A model generated the notes under the pieces. That model had not been told where the DNA came from. It worked only from the letters and a program-made list of their open reading frames with translations, and made no database searches. A stretch of DNA of 27,127 bases from JAEKLB01 sp050249235. GTDB taxonomy: Bacteria; Actinomycetota; Acidimicrobiia; Acidimicrobiales; CADCSY01. Positions 7,160 through 14,691 of this stretch are shown here, piece after piece. Where the stretch lies: assembly GCA_050249235.1 (NCBI GenBank), contig JBFWQW010000031.1, positions 1 through 27,127 of the forward strand, read 5' to 3'. Position 1 is the stretch's first letter. Every line of letters starts with the position of its first letter. The position numbers and the translations under genes are program-made.

Positions 7160-8110
7160 ATGGCCGCACCCCGCGATCCCGCCCAGCTGGTCGAATCCCT
7201 CCACCACGGCGACCGGGGGGCCCTGGCCCGGGCGCTCAGCCTGGTCGAGCGGGGCGGCCCGCCGGCGCGGGCGGTGGGCGCCCTGGCCTGGCCGCTCGGC
7301 GGCGGGTCGTACACCCTCGGGGTGACCGGCGCGCCGGGGGCGGGCAAGTCGACGCTCACCAACCGGCTGCTCGGCACGGTCCGCTCGGCCGGCACCGAGG
7401 TGGCCGTGCTGGCCATCGACCCGTCGTCGCCCTTCAGCGGCGGCGCCATCCTGGGCGACCGGGTGCGGATGCAGGAGCACGCCCTCGACGCCGGCGTCTT
7501 CATCCGGTCGATGGCGACGCGGGGCCACCTCGGGGGCCTGGCCCTGTCGACGCCCCAGGCCCTGCGGGTGCTCGACGCGGCCGGCTACCCGTGGGTGATC
7601 GTCGAGACCGTCGGCGTCGGCCAGGTGGAGGTCGAGGTCGCCGCCGCGGCCGACACGACGATCGTCGTCGTCAACCCGGGTTGGGGCGACAGCGTGCAGG
7701 CCAACAAGGCCGGTCTCCTCGAGATCGCCGACGTGTTCGTGATCAACAAGGCCGACCGGCCCGGCCTCGGCGAGGCCCGGGGCGATCTCCGCACCATGCT
7801 GGAGCTGTCGAACCTGGCCGACGACGCCTGGATGCCGCCGATCGTGGCCACCGTGGCCGAGACCGGCGAGGGCACCGACGAGCTGTGGGCGGCGGTGGGG
7901 GAGCACCGGGCCCACCTCGAGCGCACGGGGGGGCTGGCCGAGCGACGCAGCGCCCGCCTGCTCGACGAGATCCGCCAGATCGTGGCCCGGTCCCTCGAGG
8001 AGCGGGCCTACGAGCTCACCACCGGCGAGGGCTTCGCCGCCCTCGTGGCCGACGTCGAGGCCCGCCGGCTCGACCCCTACGCCGCCGCCGAGCGCATCAC
8101 CGCCGACTGA
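7160..8110 (+). CDS. meaB: MeaB/ArgK-type GTPase (methylmalonyl-CoA mutase-associated)
   Basis: This 316-residue G3E-family GTPase protects and reloads adenosylcobalamin-dependent acyl-CoA mutases such as methylmalonyl-CoA mutase. The Walker A motif GAPGAGKST starts at residue 57 (Lys63). The segment LAIDPSSPFSGGAILGDRVRM is the family hallmark following the first strand (about 80-100), and ETVGVGQ matches the switch II region. The guanine-specificity motif is Asn196-Lys-Ala-Asp199. The C-terminal helical dimerisation arm is present. The mutase subunits are not in the window, although a VOC protein resembling methylmalonyl-CoA epimerase lies 6.6 kb away. A hairpin that may terminate transcription follows 6 bp after the stop. 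A bacterial member acting on another mutase cannot be excluded. Confidence 0.92.
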   Translation: MAAPRDPAQLVESLHHGDRGALARALSLVERGGPPARAVGALAWPLGGGSYTLGVTGAPGAGKSTLTNRLLGTVRSAGTEVAVLAIDPSSPFSGGAILGDRVRMQEHALDAGVFIRSMATRGHLGGLALSTPQALRVLDAAGYPWVIVETVGVGQVEVEVAAAADTTIVVVNPGWGDSVQANKAGLLEIADVFVINKADRPGLGEARGDLRTMLELSNLADDAWMPPIVATVAETGEGTDELWAAVGEHRAHLERTGGLAERRSARLLDEIRQIVARSLEERAYELTTGEGFAALVADVEARRLDPYAAAERITAD

Positions 8111-8115
8111 TCCGG

Positions 8116-8158
8116 CCTTGTCGACCGAGCCGCATCAACCCCGGCTCGGACGACAGGG
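8116..8158. terminator. Bidirectional terminator-like hairpin, family B copy 1
   Basis: A 17-bp stem (8116-8132 with 8142-8158) with one A-A mismatch and one G-T pair encloses a 9-nt loop. It lies between the convergent MeaB-like and glucan phosphorylase genes and fills most of the 57-bp gap. The first 15 bases, CCTTGTCGACCGAGC, recur exactly at 11508. There is no U-tract on either strand. Confidence 0.6.
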
Positions 8159-8167
8159 AACGGGGAG

Positions 8168-10693
8168 TCAGGCGGGCCAGACCACCCGACCGAGCTCGGC
8201 CGGGGTGGCCAGGTCGGGGTGGGAGGGGACGACGCGGACGGTGATGCCGTAGCGGCCGGCCCGCTCGCAGGTGAAGCGGCCCTCGTAGTGGAGGTGGCCG
8301 TCCTCGCCCGGCCCGACCAGGGCCATCGTGACGGCGGCCGGGTCGGCGAGCTCGTCGTTCTGCCCCACCGTGCCGTGCAGCAGCTGGACCCTGACGTCGT
8401 CCGGGGTCAACCCGCCCAGGCTCACCACCGCGGCGACGCTGCGTACCTCACCCAGGTCGACCGCACCGGCGTGGCCGTCGACGGCGTCGATGTGGACGCC
8501 CTTCCAGCCGGCGACGACCCTGGCCTTCCAGGCGGCCAGCGCCCGGGCCCCGTCGCCGACGAGGCGGTCTGCCCGGACGGCGGTGGGCTCGTAGAGCCGC
8601 TCGACGTAGTCGCGCACCATCCGGGTGGCCGAGACCTGCGGCCCGAGCGAGGCGAGGGAGTGCTTCACCCGCCGCACCCACCGCCTGGGGACGGGACCCT
8701 GGGTGCGCTCGTAGAAGGCCGGGACGATCTGGCCCTCGAGGAGCGCGAACAGGCTGTCGGCCTCCACCCGGTCGCGCCCCTCCAGGTCGGTGAGGCCCTC
8801 GGCCGACGAGATGGCCCAGCCGTTCTCGCCGTCGAACATCTCGTCCCACCAGCCGTCGAGGATCGAGCAGTTGAGGGCGCCGTTGAGCGCCGCCTTCTCG
8901 CCGGACGTGCCGCAGGCCTCCTGGGGGCGCCGGGGGTTGTTCAGCCAGACGTCGGCGCCCTGGTAGAGCTGGCGGGCCAGCGCGATGTCGTAGTCGTCGA
9001 GGAAGACGAAGCGGTGCCGGACGGCGGGGATCTCCGCGAAGGCGACGATCTGGCGGATCATCTCCTTGCCGAGCTCGTCGGCGGGATGGGCCTTGCCGGC
9101 GAACACGAACTGGACGGGCCGGTCGCGCGACAGCAGCAGCGACTGGAGCCGCTCGACCTGCGAGAGCAGGAGGGTGGCCCGCTTGTACGTGGCGAACCGG
9201 CGGGCGAAGCAGATCGTGAGGGCGGACGGGTCGAGCACCTCGTCGGTCCAGTCCAGCTCGGCCTCGGGCACCGATCGGGCCAGCAGCGAGGCCCGCAGGT
9301 GGGTCCGGGCGAAGCCGACCAGCCGCTGGCGGGACTGCTCCCGCACCCGCCAAACCTCGTCGTCGCCGGCCTCGAGCAGCCGGGCCCAGCGCTCCGGGCC
9401 GGCCTCGGGCCAGTCGGGCAGGACGTGGCGGGCCAGCAGGTCGCTCACCTCGGCGGCCACCCAGGTGTGGGCGTGGACGCCGTTGGTGACCGAGGTGATC
9501 GGCACCTCGTCCACGGGGAAGCCGGGCCAGAGTGGCGCGAACATCGAGCGGCTCACCGAGCCGTGCAGCTTCGACACCGCGTTCGACATGCCGGCCAGTC
9601 GCAGCCCCATCACGGCCATGTTGAAGGGGGCGGCCGGGTCCTCGCCAGGCTCGTGGCCGAGCGCCATCAGCCGGTCGACGTCGATGCCGACCTCGGCGGC
9701 CCAGGCCGCGAAGTAGCGCTCGAGCAGGGGCCGGGGGAAGCGGTCGATGCCGGCCGGAACGGGGGTGTGGGTGGTGAAGATGCTGGCCGCCCGGACCTCC
9801 TCGAGGGCCTCGTCGAAGCCGAGCCCGCCGTCGACGACGGCCCGCCTGATGCGCTCGAGACCGAGAAAGCCGGCGTGGCCCTCGTTGGTGTGGAAGACCT
9901 GGGGGTCCTCGCCCACCGCCTCCAGGGCCCGCACCCCGCCCACGCCGAGGAGGATCTCCTGGCGGAGGCGGTGCTCGACGTCGCCGCCGTAGAGGCGGTC
10001 GGTGACGGTCCGCAGCTCGGCCCCGTTCTCCTCGACGTCGGTGTCGAGGAGGTAGAGGCGCACCCGGCCGACATCGGCCCGCCAGATGCGGGCGTGCAGC
10101 GGGGTGCCGGCCAGGTCGACCGTGACGCGGGCGTCCACGGCGCGGACGGCCATGACGTAGGGGTCGAGCTCCGGGTAGCGCTCCTGCTGCCAGCCGTCGG
10201 CGTTGAGCGACTGGCGGAAGTAGCCGTGCCGGTAGAACAGGCCGACGCCGACGAGCGGCACGCCGAGGTCGCTCGACGCCTTGAGGTGGTCGCCGGCCAG
10301 CACGCCGAGGCCGCCGGAGTACTGGGGGAGGGCCTCGGCGATGCCGAACTCGGGTGAGAAGTAGGCGACGGACCGCAGTGGCGTGGCCGGCTCGGTGCGG
10401 CCCTGGAACCAGCGGGGTCCCTCGAGGTAGCGCTCGAGCGAGTCGTGGACCTCGTCCAGGAAGGTGCGGAAGGCCTGGTCGTCCTCGAGCTCCGCCAGCC
10501 GCTCCCGCGAGACGGTGCCCAGGAGGGCGACCGGGTCGTGGCGGCCCTCCTCCCACGCGTCGGGGTCGACCCAGCGGAAGACGTCCCGGGTCCGGTCGTC
10601 CCACGACCAGCGCAGGTTCATGGCCAGGTCCTCGAGCGCCTGGAGGGACTCGGGGAGACGGGATCGGACGGTGAAGCTCCGCAGGGCCTTCAT
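8168..10693 (-). CDS. glgP: Alpha-glucan phosphorylase (GT35, GlgP-type)
   Basis: This 841-residue enzyme phosphorolyses the non-reducing ends of glycogen or maltodextrin to release glucose-1-phosphate; it is cytoplasmic and uses pyridoxal phosphate. The N-terminal ~110 residues match the DUF3417 extension typical of the short bacterial/archaeal phosphorylase group (LAMNLRWSWDDRTRDVFR). AYFSPEFGI and QYSGGLGVLAGDHLK follow near 105-140, as does GVHAHTWV. The PLP-binding Lys600 is in ACGTSGEKAALNG, followed by LDGWWDEM. The ATG at 10693 is chosen because the homologous N-terminus begins there and TAACCT lies 8 nt upstream. It is divergent from the nitroreductase, with 112 bp between them. Confidence 0.93.
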   Translation of the reverse strand: MKALRSFTVRSRLPESLQALEDLAMNLRWSWDDRTRDVFRWVDPDAWEEGRHDPVALLGTVSRERLAELEDDQAFRTFLDEVHDSLERYLEGPRWFQGRTEPATPLRSVAYFSPEFGIAEALPQYSGGLGVLAGDHLKASSDLGVPLVGVGLFYRHGYFRQSLNADGWQQERYPELDPYVMAVRAVDARVTVDLAGTPLHARIWRADVGRVRLYLLDTDVEENGAELRTVTDRLYGGDVEHRLRQEILLGVGGVRALEAVGEDPQVFHTNEGHAGFLGLERIRRAVVDGGLGFDEALEEVRAASIFTTHTPVPAGIDRFPRPLLERYFAAWAAEVGIDVDRLMALGHEPGEDPAAPFNMAVMGLRLAGMSNAVSKLHGSVSRSMFAPLWPGFPVDEVPITSVTNGVHAHTWVAAEVSDLLARHVLPDWPEAGPERWARLLEAGDDEVWRVREQSRQRLVGFARTHLRASLLARSVPEAELDWTDEVLDPSALTICFARRFATYKRATLLLSQVERLQSLLLSRDRPVQFVFAGKAHPADELGKEMIRQIVAFAEIPAVRHRFVFLDDYDIALARQLYQGADVWLNNPRRPQEACGTSGEKAALNGALNCSILDGWWDEMFDGENGWAISSAEGLTDLEGRDRVEADSLFALLEGQIVPAFYERTQGPVPRRWVRRVKHSLASLGPQVSATRMVRDYVERLYEPTAVRADRLVGDGARALAAWKARVVAGWKGVHIDAVDGHAGAVDLGEVRSVAAVVSLGGLTPDDVRVQLLHGTVGQNDELADPAAVTMALVGPGEDGHLHYEGRFTCERAGRYGITVRVVPSHPDLATPAELGRVVWPA

Positions 10694-10701
10694 CCGGGGC
10701 G

Positions 10702-10707
10702 AGGTTA
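10702..10707 (-). promoter_or_regulatory. -10-like TAACCT before glgP
   Basis: Minus-strand TAACCT ends 8 nt before the ATG at 10693, with no Shine-Dalgarno sequence between. This would give a leaderless transcript. Confidence 0.4.
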
Positions 10708-10805
10708 GGGGCACCCGGCGCCCGCGCCGGCCGGGCCTCCCCGAGGCGCCGCCCACCGACCCGGCCGCGCCGCCGGCCCGGCGCCGTGCTTGCCATGCTG
10801 GGGCC

Positions 10806-11501
10806 ATGGAGCTCCGCACCGCCATGCGCACGACCCCGTCGACCCGGGCCTTCACCGACGACGACCTCCCCGACGACGTGCTCTACGACATCCTCGAGGT
10901 GGCCCGGTTCGCCCCCAACGGCGGCAACCGCCAGTCCTGGAGGACGATCGTGGTGCGGGACCGGGTCACCAAGGAGCGCATCCGTGAGCTCTACGACCTG
11001 GGCTGGCGGGAGTACGCCGCCCACCGCCGGGCCGGGCTGGTGCCGTTCGCGGCGTCCGAGGGCCACTGGCGCTACGGCAACGACGGGCCGGTCGAGCCGG
11101 CCGTCGACCTCGAGGAGGCCCGGTCGACGCCGGTCGACGCCGACACGTCCTACCTGGTGGAGGTGCCCGTCCTGCTCGTCATCGTGGCCGACCTCTCGAA
11201 GATCTCCGCCGTCGACACGGGGCTCAACCGCCTCAGCATCGTCGGCGGGGGCTCCGTCTACCCCTTCGCCCACAACGTGCTGCTGGCGGCGCGCGACGCC
11301 GGGTTCGGCGGCCACATCACCTCGGTGCTGGTCCGCCAGGAGCCGGCCCTCCGGGCACTCCTGCACATCCCCGAGGGCCACGCCGTGGCGACCGTCCTCC
11401 CCCTGGGCAAGCCGGTGAAGGAGCTCACCAAGCTCCGCCGAGACCCCGTCGAGGACTTCGCCACCGTCGGCACCTTCGACGGCCCGGTCTTCACCAGGTA
11501 G
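10806..11501 (+). CDS. Nitroreductase family protein (FMN-dependent)
   Basis: This 231-residue protein belongs to the nitroreductase fold. These enzymes are FMN homodimers that reduce nitro groups, quinones or unsaturated substrates with NAD(P)H. The N-terminal MRTTPSTRAFTDDDLPDD and ARFAPNGGNRQSW (about 36-48) match the FMN phosphate-binding and ring-contacting segment. A second FMN-contacting stretch near GFGGHITSVL and the late HAVATVLPLGKP segment are present. The length is normal. The ATG at 10806 has no good Shine-Dalgarno; CATGCT lies 6 nt upstream. A hairpin follows the stop at 11508. The substrate is unknown, and the distance from glgP argues against a direct link. Confidence 0.88.
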   Translation: MELRTAMRTTPSTRAFTDDDLPDDVLYDILEVARFAPNGGNRQSWRTIVVRDRVTKERIRELYDLGWREYAAHRRAGLVPFAASEGHWRYGNDGPVEPAVDLEEARSTPVDADTSYLVEVPVLLVIVADLSKISAVDTGLNRLSIVGGGSVYPFAHNVLLAARDAGFGGHITSVLVRQEPALRALLHIPEGHAVATVLPLGKPVKELTKLRRDPVEDFATVGTFDGPVFTR

Positions 11502-11507
11502 CCCGTT

Positions 11508-11550
11508 CCTTGTCGACCGAGCGGGAACGATCCCCGCTCGGTCGACGGAG
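11508..11550. terminator. Bidirectional terminator-like hairpin, family B copy 2
   Basis: A 16-bp stem (11510-11525 with 11533-11548, including two G-T pairs) encloses the 7-nt loop AACGATC. It sits 8 bp after the nitroreductase stop and 19 bp before the convergent thiolase gene's stop. It shares CCTTGTCGACCGAGC with the hairpin at 8116. Confidence 0.65.
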
Positions 11551-11568
11551 ACCGGGATGCGGGCCCCG

Positions 11569-12723
11569 TCAGTCGCGGCGCAGGAGCATGGCGCCGGCCT
11601 GGGGGCCGTGGGCGTTGGCGATGGCGGCGACCCTGGCGTCGGGCACCTGGCGGACCCCGCACTCGCCCCGGAGCTGCAGGACGGCCTCGGTGAGGAAGGC
11701 CAGGCCGTGCATGCGGCCCTCGGCCAGCTGGCCGCCGTGGGTGTTGAGGGGCAGGGAGCCACCGGGTCCGATGCGCCGGCCCTCGTCGACCCAGTCGCCG
11801 AACTCGCCGATGCCGCACAGGCCGAGGGCCTCGATCCACGAGATCGTGATGTGGGTGAAGCCGTCGTAGATCTCGGCGACGTCGACGTCCTCCGGGCGCA
11901 GCGAGCTCGTGGCCCACAGCCGCTCGGCGGCATGGATGGTGCCGCCGTACATGAGGTTCTCGCCGTACACCCAGTCGGCGTTGCGGCCGGTGCCGTAGGC
12001 CATGGCGTCGACGTAGACGGGCGCCTTCGCGAGGTCCCGGGCCCGCTCGCCGGTGGTGAGGATGGCGGCACAGGCACCGTTGACGGGGTAGTCGCAATCG
12101 AGGAGGTGCAGTGGCTCGCTGATCATGCGGGACGAGAGGTAGTCGTCCATGGTGAGCACGTCGCGGAGCACGGCCCGCTCGTTGTCCTTGGCCCATTGCC
12201 TGGCGTTGAGCGAGATGCGGCCGTAGTCCTCCTGCTTGCCGCCGAGCTCGAACATGCGGCGGTTCATCATCATGCCGATGGTCATCATCAGCCCACCGCC
12301 GAAGCCGTACGGCGCCGCGAACTGCATCGGACCCGGCGCCTCGGCCGGCCCCTCGCGGACCGCACCCGTGTGGCCGGCCTCCTTCGTCATGCAGCGGTAG
12401 ACGAGGGCCGTCTCGCAGGCGCCGGAGGCGATGGCCATGGTGGCGTCCATGGCGCTGGCCAGGCCGGACGGTCCGGAGCCCATGATGTCGTTGAACACGT
12501 GGAGGTTCTCGATGCCGAGCAGGCGCTGGGCGGTGGTCGCCATCGGCGAGTCGACGCCACCGAACGAGTACTCGATGATGGCGTCGACGTCCGAGGCCCG
12601 TAGCCCGGCGTCGTCGAGCGCGCCCATGCAGGCGGTGCGGGTGAGCCGGTTGATGTCGAACGAGCCGGCCCGGGCGACCTCGGAGTAGCCCACTCCGACG
12701 ACCGCGACCTCCCGGCTCAGCAC
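11569..12723 (-). CDS. Thiolase-fold protein lacking the nucleophilic Cys (SCP2-thiolase/Ltp-like)
   Basis: This 384-residue thiolase-superfamily protein is of the lipid-transfer-protein/SCP2-thiolase branch. The region that carries the acyl-accepting Cys in true thiolases (CxSG) reads GSGPSG at residues 82-87, with Gly84 at the Cys position. The C-terminal Cys-Gly loop is also replaced (NAHGPQAG), while the NTHGGQ histidine motif is kept. In the Ltp2-type steroid aldolases a similar loss accompanies retro-aldol chemistry together with a DUF35 partner. Here the partner gene lies directly upstream, and its stop overlaps this GTG start (GTGCTGA). Retro-aldolase or C-C lyase activity is inferred from this context. 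It could also be a non-catalytic or differently acting thiolase. Confidence 0.88.
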   Translation of the reverse strand: MLSREVAVVGVGYSEVARAGSFDINRLTRTACMGALDDAGLRASDVDAIIEYSFGGVDSPMATTAQRLLGIENLHVFNDIMGSGPSGLASAMDATMAIASGACETALVYRCMTKEAGHTGAVREGPAEAPGPMQFAAPYGFGGGLMMTIGMMMNRRMFELGGKQEDYGRISLNARQWAKDNERAVLRDVLTMDDYLSSRMISEPLHLLDCDYPVNGACAAILTTGERARDLAKAPVYVDAMAYGTGRNADWVYGENLMYGGTIHAAERLWATSSLRPEDVDVAEIYDGFTHITISWIEALGLCGIGEFGDWVDEGRRIGPGGSLPLNTHGGQLAEGRMHGLAFLTEAVLQLRGECGVRQVPDARVAAIANAHGPQAGAMLLRRD

Positions 12724-13124
12724 GGGCGGAACTGGGGGAGCGCCCAGTCGCCGTGGTCCTCGAACACGACCTCGACGGCCATGCCGACGCGGACGTCGGC
12801 CGGGTCGGCGTCGACGATGTTGGTGAGCATCCGCACGCTCGGTGCCTCCTCCAGCTCGACCAGCGCCACGACGAAGGGGAGCTGGCTCACGAACGCGGGG
12901 TCGAACGCCTGGCGCACGACGCTGTACGAGTAGATGGCGCCCCGCCCCGACATCTCGGTCGGTACCAGGTCGTCGCCGAGACAGCCGGGGCAGCCGACGT
13001 CGGGCGGGTGCTGCCATCGCCCGCAGGCGGCGCAGCGCAGGACGAGCAGGCGGCCCTCCCGGGCACCGTCCCAGTAGAAGCGGGTCTTGTCGCTCGGGAT
13101 GGGGCGAGCGGCGCCGACGACCAC
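12717..13124 (-). CDS. DUF35 zinc-ribbon/OB-fold protein, partner of the thiolase-fold protein
   Basis: This 135-residue acyl-CoA-binding accessory protein has a rubredoxin-like zinc ribbon (Cys31-x2-Cys34 and Cys45-x2-Cys48) followed by an OB-fold (about 60-130: GRGAIYSYSVV, PFVVALVEL, GMAVEVVFED). Members form complexes with thiolases or aldolases and with MaoC-like hydratases, where they bind or channel the acyl-CoA. The GTG start is 3 bp after the amidohydrolase stop, and the stop lies inside the thiolase start, so the three genes form a tight operon. The N-terminal IPSDKTRFYWDGAREG is the usual family entry helix. A ChsH2-like role in side-chain cleavage is plausible but unproven. Confidence 0.9.
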   Translation of the reverse strand: MVVGAARPIPSDKTRFYWDGAREGRLLVLRCAACGRWQHPPDVGCPGCLGDDLVPTEMSGRGAIYSYSVVRQAFDPAFVSQLPFVVALVELEEAPSVRMLTNIVDADPADVRVGMAVEVVFEDHGDWALPQFRPC

Positions 13125-13127
13125 CGG

Positions 13128-14435
13128 TCAGGCGGCCGCGTGGGCGGCGGCCCAGCGGCGTCGGTACTCGGCCTTCGAGGTCTCGTCCACGTCGACGTCG
13201 GTCGCCCGGGCCCGCAGCGCCCCCACGCTGGCCTGCTCGCGGGGGATGACGGCGAACGGGTCGTAGCGGAAGAAGCGGCAGGCGTTCTCCCACGTGATGG
13301 CCTCGACCTCCCGGTCGGAGCAGCCGGCAGCCTGGAACTCGTCCCAGAGCAGCTCGGGGGAGCGGGGCCAGGTGGAGTCGGAGTGGGGGTAGTCGCACTC
13401 CCACGCGATGGACTCGAGGCCGATCCGGTCGCGCACCCGCAGCGACGAGGGGTCGGTGATGAAGCAGCCGAGGAAGTTGCTCCGGAACAGCTCGGTGGGG
13501 GTCTTGCCCTTCGCCACCTCGAGGCCGGTCCAGCGGTGGTTCCACATGTGGCGGTCCATGCGGTCGAGGAAGAAGGGGATCCAGCCGATCCCGCCCTCGG
13601 ACAGCGCCACCTTGAGGTCGGGGAAGCGCACGAAGGTCCCCCCGACCATCAGGTCGGCGGCCGTGATGGCGGAGAGCTGGGGGGCCAGCACGATGAGGTG
13701 GTCGACGCCCGCCGTCTTCGGCCGGTTGAGCAGCCCGAAGGCACCGCCGATGTGGAGGCACATGGCGATGTCGTTGTCGCAGAGGGCGGCGAAGACCGGG
13801 TCCCAGTAGCCGTCCTCGTCGAAGGCCGGGAGGCCGACGCCGTAGGGCGTCTCGGGGAGGCTCACGGCGGTGACGCCCTTCTTCCCGAGGCGGTTGATCT
13901 CGGTGACCATCGAGGCCGGGTCGTAGACCGGGAGGATGCCGAGCGGGATGAAACGCCCGGGGTGGCCGCCGGCCAGCTCGTCGACGTGCCAGTCGTTGTA
14001 GGCGGCGACGACGGCGTCGGTGAGGTCGCGGTCGACCGTCGAGCGGGCCAGCGACATGCCGTTGAACCCGGCGAAGGTCGGGAAGCACATGCCGGCCAGC
14101 TGGCCGTTGGCGTCCATGTCCCGCACCCGGAGGTCGGCGTCGTAGGTGGCCGGCCGCATCTCGGGGAAGCCGACCGGGTCCATGTCCCACTCCTCGTGGG
14201 GCCACGAGGCGACCGCACCGAGCCCGGACATGCCGGTGACCTGGCCCTGGTACTCCCAGTGGCCCTCGCCGGTCGCCTCGTCGTGCACGTACCTCGGCGC
14301 GTCGTCCCGGTACCTGGCCGGCATGTGCCGGTCGAACATGTCGGTCGGCTCGATCACGTGGTCGTCGATGCTGATCATGACCATGTCGTCGAGGCCCATC
14401 CCGCCCGACGAGGCGCCGTTGCCGCTCCCTGCCAT
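13128..14435 (-). CDS. Amidohydrolase family 2 metalloenzyme (ACMSD-like)
   Basis: This 435-residue TIM-barrel amidohydrolase is related to ACMSD, the group of metal-dependent decarboxylases and hydrolases. Visible metal and active-site motifs are SIDDHVIEP (about 22-30, replacing HxH with DxH), a histidine in CLHIGG, the SEGGIGWIPFF segment and ECDYPHSDSTWP near residue 360. All belong to the PF04909 pattern. The ATG is fixed by GGGGGAG 6 nt upstream. It is the first gene of an operon with the DUF35 and thiolase-fold genes, so it probably acts on a CoA pathway intermediate or a related ring-derived acid. A perfect 9-bp inverted repeat overlaps its promoter region. The reaction type (decarboxylation or hydrolysis) cannot be told. 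Confidence 0.9.
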   Translation of the reverse strand: MAGSGNGASSGGMGLDDMVMISIDDHVIEPTDMFDRHMPARYRDDAPRYVHDEATGEGHWEYQGQVTGMSGLGAVASWPHEEWDMDPVGFPEMRPATYDADLRVRDMDANGQLAGMCFPTFAGFNGMSLARSTVDRDLTDAVVAAYNDWHVDELAGGHPGRFIPLGILPVYDPASMVTEINRLGKKGVTAVSLPETPYGVGLPAFDEDGYWDPVFAALCDNDIAMCLHIGGAFGLLNRPKTAGVDHLIVLAPQLSAITAADLMVGGTFVRFPDLKVALSEGGIGWIPFFLDRMDRHMWNHRWTGLEVAKGKTPTELFRSNFLGCFITDPSSLRVRDRIGLESIAWECDYPHSDSTWPRSPELLWDEFQAAGCSDREVEAITWENACRFFRYDPFAVIPREQASVGALRARATDVDVDETSKAEYRRRWAAAHAAA

Positions 14436-14441
14436 GGCTCG

Positions 14442-14448
14442 CTCCCCC
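14442..14448 (-). promoter_or_regulatory. Ribosome binding site of the amidohydrolase gene
   Basis: Minus-strand GGGGGAG lies 6 nt before the ATG at 14435. It selects this ATG over the in-frame ATG twelve codons further in. Confidence 0.65.
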
Positions 14449-14456
14449 GGAGTCCG

Positions 14457-14478
14457 GCGACCACGTCCGCGTGGTCGC
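14457..14478. promoter_or_regulatory. Perfect 22-bp palindrome (operator candidate) at the amidohydrolase promoter
   Basis: GCGACCACG (14457-14465) and CGTGGTCGC (14470-14478) are perfect inverted repeats with a 4-bp centre TCCG. Minus-strand TAGTGT (14493-14488) is a good -10 candidate that would start transcription near 14481, placing the palindrome at about +3 to +25, a classical repressor site. TetR-type operators have this size and symmetry. No regulator gene is adjacent. It could alternatively be a 5' UTR hairpin. Confidence 0.5.
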
Positions 14479-14547
14479 TCCGGCCCGACACTACGGCAAC
14501 GCCGCCGCGGCGACCCGGGGCCGCGGCGCCGGTCCGGCCGATCCTGG

Positions 14548-14598
14548 CGAACTCGGTGCGCTGGTCGCCGCATACCGGCGAGGCCCGCACCGAGTTCG
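14548..14598. repeat. Family A 51-bp two-stem palindromic element, copy 1
   Basis: Outer arms CGAACTCGGTGCG (14548-14560) and CGCACCGAGTTCG (14586-14598) form a perfect 13-bp stem. After 4-nt internal loops, TCGCCG and CGGCGA form an inner 6-bp stem around the 5-nt loop CATAC. It lies in the gap between the divergent amidohydrolase and VOC genes. The same arms and spacings occur at 19740 and 20624. Confidence 0.9.
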
Positions 14599-14679
14599 GG
14601 TCGGTGGGACGGGTCGGCGGTCGGGTGGTGGCGGTGCCGGGTTGTTGCTACGCATGGACGGTTGGCGGCGAGCGGATCG

Positions 14680-14686
14680 GGAGGGG
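14680..14686 (+). promoter_or_regulatory. Ribosome binding site fixing the VOC gene start
   Basis: GGAGGGG lies 5 nt before the GTG at 14692. It decides the start within a frame that is open far upstream. Confidence 0.7.
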
Positions 14687-14691
14687 CGTTC

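Noticed and set aside
8219..10357. A long open frame antisense to the glucan phosphorylase
   Set aside because: High-GC genes keep stop codons rare on the opposite strand; the translation has no domain and is dominated by Val, Gly, Glu and Arg.
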